Part shown: piece by piece, positions 6,873 through 8,786 of the stretch
How the letters are laid out: each line of letters starts with the position of its first letter
How positions within the stretch are numbered: the stretch's first letter is position 1
NCBI GenBank assembly: GCA_005776735.1
Contig: SXOM01000173.1
Location: 1-8,786, forward strand
Reading direction: 5' to 3'
Length of the DNA: 8,786 bases
DNA from: Pseudomonadota bacterium
Lineage (GTDB): Bacteria > Myxococcota_A > UBA796 > SXON01
The notes under the pieces: model-generated
Databases searched by the model: none
Told to the model about the DNA's origin: nothing
What the model saw: the letters and a program-made list of their open reading frames with translations, nothing else
Made by a program: the position numbers and the translations under genes

Positions 6873-6893
6873 CGGCGCCGGGGTCGGGCGCCG
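6873..6893 (-). promoter_or_regulatory. GC hairpin in the leader of the tyrosine-rich lipoprotein gene
   Basis: A perfect 7-base inverted repeat (CGGCGCC, 7-base loop, GGCGCCG) lies between the putative promoter (6901-6909) and the GGGAG ribosome site of the lipoprotein gene. It could slow or regulate translation, or act as a weak terminator for the cytochrome gene upstream. No T-run follows, so it is not a standard intrinsic terminator. In DNA this GC-rich such a repeat can occur by chance. Confidence 0.35.
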
Positions 6894-6900
6894 CGGGGGC

Positions 6901-6909
6901 AGACTACCA
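6901..6909 (-). promoter_or_regulatory. Putative extended -10 element for the leftward lipoprotein/DUF1549/DUF1501 set
   Basis: Read leftward, this is TGGTAGTCT (TGn plus TAGTCT). It shares TGGTA..CT with the element at 84-92. It sits in the 55-base gap after the cytochrome stop, and would give a leader of about 35 bases containing the 6873-6893 hairpin and the GGGAG site. No good -35 is seen at 17 bases. Confidence 0.4.
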
Positions 6910-6913
6910 CAGG

Positions 6914-7285
6914 TCAGGCCCCCGGGGTGCCACACTCCAACCACCACTTCAGCCGCGTCCGGTCATCGTCCGACACGCCGCCGCGGGGCGGCATCGAGGG
7001 GGCGTCCCCCGCCGCCGAGCGCAGGATCGCCTCCTTCTGGCGCCACGCGTCGTCGACCGTGTCGAACACCACCGCTTCCGGGGCGCCCTGGCGCTCGGTG
7101 GCCGTGCTCGCGTGGCAGCCCTGGCAACTGGCCACCAGGAACCCATGCCCGAAGTTGTCCCAGTCCAAGGTGGGAACGTCGGCGCACGCTTCGTCGTGAG
7201 AATCGGCGCCGGCGCCCGTGTCGCCTGCCGCCGGGTCGCCACCCGCAGCGCAGGCGAAGAACACGAGCAGGGGGGCGAGGACCAT
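6914..7285 (-). CDS. Small monohaem c-type cytochrome lipoprotein
   Basis: Predicted 123 residues. MVLAPLLVFFAC is a lipoprotein signal (lipobox FFAC, Cys12), then an Ala/Gly/Asp-rich spacer to about residue 37. FLVASCQGCHAS holds the CxxCH haem-attachment site at 54-58. Met98 in GDAPSMPPRGGVSDDD is the likely distal ligand, in the Met-Pro-Pro context common in class I cytochromes. The protein ends with a helix (RTRLKWWLECG). C34 and C118 could form a disulphide. The length suits a single small haem domain. It would carry electrons at the periplasmic face of a membrane; the partner is not visible, but the haem-containing DUF1549/1553-like lipoprotein two genes downstream is a candidate. No Shine-Dalgarno sequence precedes the ATG, and a TACACT promoter word lies just upstream, so the transcript may be nearly leaderless. 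It is separated from the next leftward gene by a 55-base gap with its own promoter-like word. Confidence 0.87.
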   Translation of the reverse strand: MVLAPLLVFFACAAGGDPAAGDTGAGADSHDEACADVPTLDWDNFGHGFLVASCQGCHASTATERQGAPEAVVFDTVDDAWRQKEAILRSAAGDAPSMPPRGGVSDDDRTRLKWWLECGTPGA

Positions 7286-7294
7286 GGCGCCCGA

Positions 7295-7302
7295 AGTGTA
7301 GC
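7295..7302 (-). promoter_or_regulatory. Putative -10 element (GCTACACT) of the cytochrome gene
   Basis: Read leftward, TACACT (7300-7295) is identical to the -10 word before the beta-helix gene. Transcription would start about 7 bases on, near 7288, only a few bases before the ATG at 7285. That fits the missing ribosome binding site. The TGn extension is absent and the -35 (CATCGG at 17 bases) is poor. Confidence 0.3.
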
Positions 7303-7318
7303 GCGGGCTAAGCCGCGC
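7301..7318. promoter_or_regulatory. Near-palindrome in the 35-base divergent intergenic region
   Basis: GCGCGG, six bases, CCGCGC makes an 18-base inverted repeat filling half the gap between the cytochrome and methyltransferase starts. It is directly upstream of the TACACT word, between a -10 and any -35, so it could be an operator for either gene. Chance is a real alternative at this GC content. Confidence 0.25.
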
Positions 7319-7320
7319 CG

Positions 7321-8433
7321 ATGTCCATGCACGGGTTCGCCGTCATCCATCCGGGCCTCGAGCCCGTCGTCGCGGCCGAGCTCGCCGGGCTGGGCCTCGA
7401 AGGCGAGATCGTCCCCGGCGGGGTGCGCTTCGCCGCCGACGCCGCCCGGGTCGCGACGCTCACCCGCACCATGCGCACCCCCTCGCAGATGCTCCTGGAG
7501 CTCGCGACCGGCCCCGCCCGCAGCCCCGACGCCCTGGGCGGCCTCATCAAGCGGATCCCGTGGAAGCAGGTGCTCAACCCCGCCGCCGAGGTGCGGGTCG
7601 AGGTCAGCACCAAGGGGAGCCGGCTCCACTTCAAGGACACCGTCACCCGCGCCGCCACGGCGATGATCCGCGACGCGCGCAAGACCGCGTACGTCGCCGA
7701 CAAGGGCGCGCGCCCCCGCGTGGCGCAGCTCGTGCAGGTGCGCGTGGTGGACGACGTCGCGACGATCTCGGTCGATGCGGGCGGCGACCTGTTGCACCGC
7801 CGCGGTTGGCGGCAGGACACCGTGCGCGCGCCCATCCGCGAGAACCTCGGCGCCTGCCTGCTCGCGCTCGCCGAATGGGACGGCGGCGACGCGCTCTACG
7901 ACCCGTTCTGCGGCTCCGGCACCCTCCCGATCGAGGCGGCGCTCCTCGCGGCCGAGCGACCGCCCTTCGGTCGGAGGTCGTTTGCGTGTGACGAGTGGGT
8001 GGGCGCCAGCGGCCCCAAGCGCTCCAAGCCCGGCGCCCCAGGCGCAACTCCCGTTCGTGCTCCGAGCCACCCACCCGCCGTGCCGATCGTGGGCAGCGAT
8101 CACCACGCTCCCACCGTGCTCGGCGCCATCCAGAACGCCAAGCGCGCGGGGGTCTCGCCGAGCTTCCGCCACCTCGACGTCCTGCAGATCGAGCCGCCCG
8201 CCGTGGTCGGGACCGTGGTCACCAACCCGCCGTACGGCGAGCGCCTGGGCGAACACGTCGACGGCACCTACACCGCCTTCGGCCGGGTGCTCCGCGAGCG
8301 GTTCCAGAGCTGGCGGGTGGTCTTCCTCTCTCCCGATCGCCGACTCGCGATGCGGGTGGACGAGCGGGTGGAGCGGCTCACGACGTTCAAGAACGGCGGC
8401 CTCGGCGTCGGCGTGTGGACCTTCCTCGCGTAG
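7321..8433 (+). CDS. THUMP-type class I SAM-dependent rRNA methyltransferase (RlmL N-terminal/YpsC-like)
   Basis: Predicted 370-residue RNA methyltransferase, probably N2-methylating a guanine of 23S rRNA (the RlmL reaction, m2G2445 in E. coli), using S-adenosylmethionine in the cytoplasm. The N-terminal ferredoxin-like/THUMP RNA-binding part occupies about 1-150 (FAVIHPGLEPVVAAEL; RIPWKQVL). GDLLHRRGWR at 155-164 is the family's LHxRG(Y/W)R motif, followed by RAPIRENLGACLL. DPFCGSGTLPIEAAL (194 onward) is motif I for SAM binding, and TNPPYGER (301-308) is the NPPY motif of N-methyltransferases acting on an exocyclic amine. The length matches stand-alone YpsC-like proteins (about 380), not the 700-residue E. 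coli RlmKL fusion. A Pro/Gly-rich segment at 228-255 replaces the usual stretch between motif I and GSD. ATG at 7321 or 7327 (MSMHGF) are equally possible; no Shine-Dalgarno site is clear. It starts 35 bases from the divergent cytochrome gene and is followed by an exported protein after 15 bases. Substrate position is inferred from the family. Confidence 0.88.
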   Translation: MSMHGFAVIHPGLEPVVAAELAGLGLEGEIVPGGVRFAADAARVATLTRTMRTPSQMLLELATGPARSPDALGGLIKRIPWKQVLNPAAEVRVEVSTKGSRLHFKDTVTRAATAMIRDARKTAYVADKGARPRVAQLVQVRVVDDVATISVDAGGDLLHRRGWRQDTVRAPIRENLGACLLALAEWDGGDALYDPFCGSGTLPIEAALLAAERPPFGRRSFACDEWVGASGPKRSKPGAPGATPVRAPSHPPAVPIVGSDHHAPTVLGAIQNAKRAGVSPSFRHLDVLQIEPPAVVGTVVTNPPYGERLGEHVDGTYTAFGRVLRERFQSWRVVFLSPDRRLAMRVDERVERLTTFKNGGLGVGVWTFLA

Positions 8434-8448
8434 CGTTAGGCGGGGTCG

Positions 8449-8786
8449 ATGTTCGCCCTGCTCCTGTGCCTGTGGGTCGCCCCCACCCTCGCCGACGACG
8501 ACCTCACCGCCGCCGACGTCGCCACCGTCGCCCAGTCCCGCCTCCCTCGCCACATCGCCGCCATGCAGCTCGCGCGGCTTCCGGAGGACGTCCGGACCAG
8601 CTTCGCCGACGGCCAGGCGCGGCTGGTGGCGGCCGACGCCGCGGTCGAAGCCGCGCGTGCGGCCCTTCGCGAAGCGCGCGGGGAGCGGCAGACCACCCAG
8701 GGCGGCGTGGCCGAAGCGCGCGGCGAGGTCGCCGACGCGCGGGCCGACGTCGCGCGCGCCCGGGAGGCGGGCCAGGCCGGCGTGGA
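8449..8786 (+). CDS. Exported Ala-rich coiled-coil protein, partial (runs off right edge)
   Basis: An open frame starts at ATG 8449 and continues past the window end without a stop, for 112 codons plus 2 bases. MFALLLCLWVAPTLA is a signal peptide, with probable cleavage before DDDLTAADV. The mature part is Ala/Arg/Glu-rich with heptad-like spacing (RLVAADAAVEAARAALREAR, GGVAEARGEVADARADVAR), so a long alpha-helical coiled coil is likely. The segment ADVATVAQSRLPRHIAAMQL precedes it. I cannot name a family; periplasmic coiled-coil, efflux-adaptor-like, OmpA-associated and filament-forming proteins are all possible. It begins 15 bases after the methyltransferase stop on the same strand, so the two may share a transcript. 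No strong ribosome site is seen (GGCGGGG ends 4 bases before the ATG). Confidence 0.75.
   Translation, partial: MFALLLCLWVAPTLADDDLTAADVATVAQSRLPRHIAAMQLARLPEDVRTSFADGQARLVAADAAVEAARAALREARGERQTTQGGVAEARGEVADARADVARAREAGQAGV

Noticed and set aside
6949..8553. 534-residue reverse open frame opposite the methyltransferase
   Set aside because: Antisense to DPFCGSGT and NPPYGER motifs and to the start of the coiled-coil gene; compositionally a shadow.

Overview
The window is very GC-rich, about 70% or more by eye, with strong G/C bias at third codon positions. The gene content points to Myxococcota (former Deltaproteobacteria), probably an uncultured or lightly characterised lineage. Four clues support this: a beta-helix protein with a MopE-type 'DCDD' metal-binding motif and a MYXO-CTERM-like tail (Cys-Gly-Cys, hydrophobic helix, Arg cluster); a DUF1501 Tat protein beside a DUF1549/DUF1553-like protein carrying a CxxCH haem site; many short lipoprotein signals; and a weak extended -10 style promoter word, TGGTAnnCT. 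This is inferred from sequence recognition, not from a database search.

Layout. Bases 1-83 are edge sequence with no gene I can support. A GTG-started gene (115-3000, +) encodes a large secreted right-handed beta-helix protein with about 22 polymorphic-membrane-protein-like repeats. It converges, across only 3 bases, with a leftward cluster. That cluster reads, in transcription order: a tyrosine-rich lipoprotein of unknown family (6858-5887), a lipoprotein of the DUF1549/DUF1553 type with an internal c-type haem motif (5896-4268, overlapping the previous stop by 10 bases), and a Tat-exported DUF1501 protein (4260-3004, 7 bases after the previous stop). Upstream on the same strand is a small monohaem c-type cytochrome lipoprotein (7285-6914), separated by a 55-base gap that holds a promoter-like word and a GC hairpin.

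Divergently, 35 bases away, starts a THUMP/RlmL-type rRNA methyltransferase (7321-8433, +). It is followed after 15 bases by the start of a secreted, alanine-rich, probably coiled-coil protein that runs off the right edge (8449 onward).

How the parts fit. Five consecutive genes (115 to 7285) encode exported proteins: one predicted to be processed at a myxosortase-like tail, three predicted lipoproteins, one Tat substrate. Two of them carry a haem-binding motif. The leftward set looks like a small envelope module, with a haem lipoprotein supplying electrons or a structural haem, the DUF1549/1553-DUF1501 pair as the conserved core of unknown biochemistry, and the tyrosine-rich lipoprotein as a lineage-specific partner. 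The methyltransferase pair at the right is housekeeping and probably unrelated. I see no tRNA or rRNA genes, CRISPR arrays, insertion sequences or phage genes.
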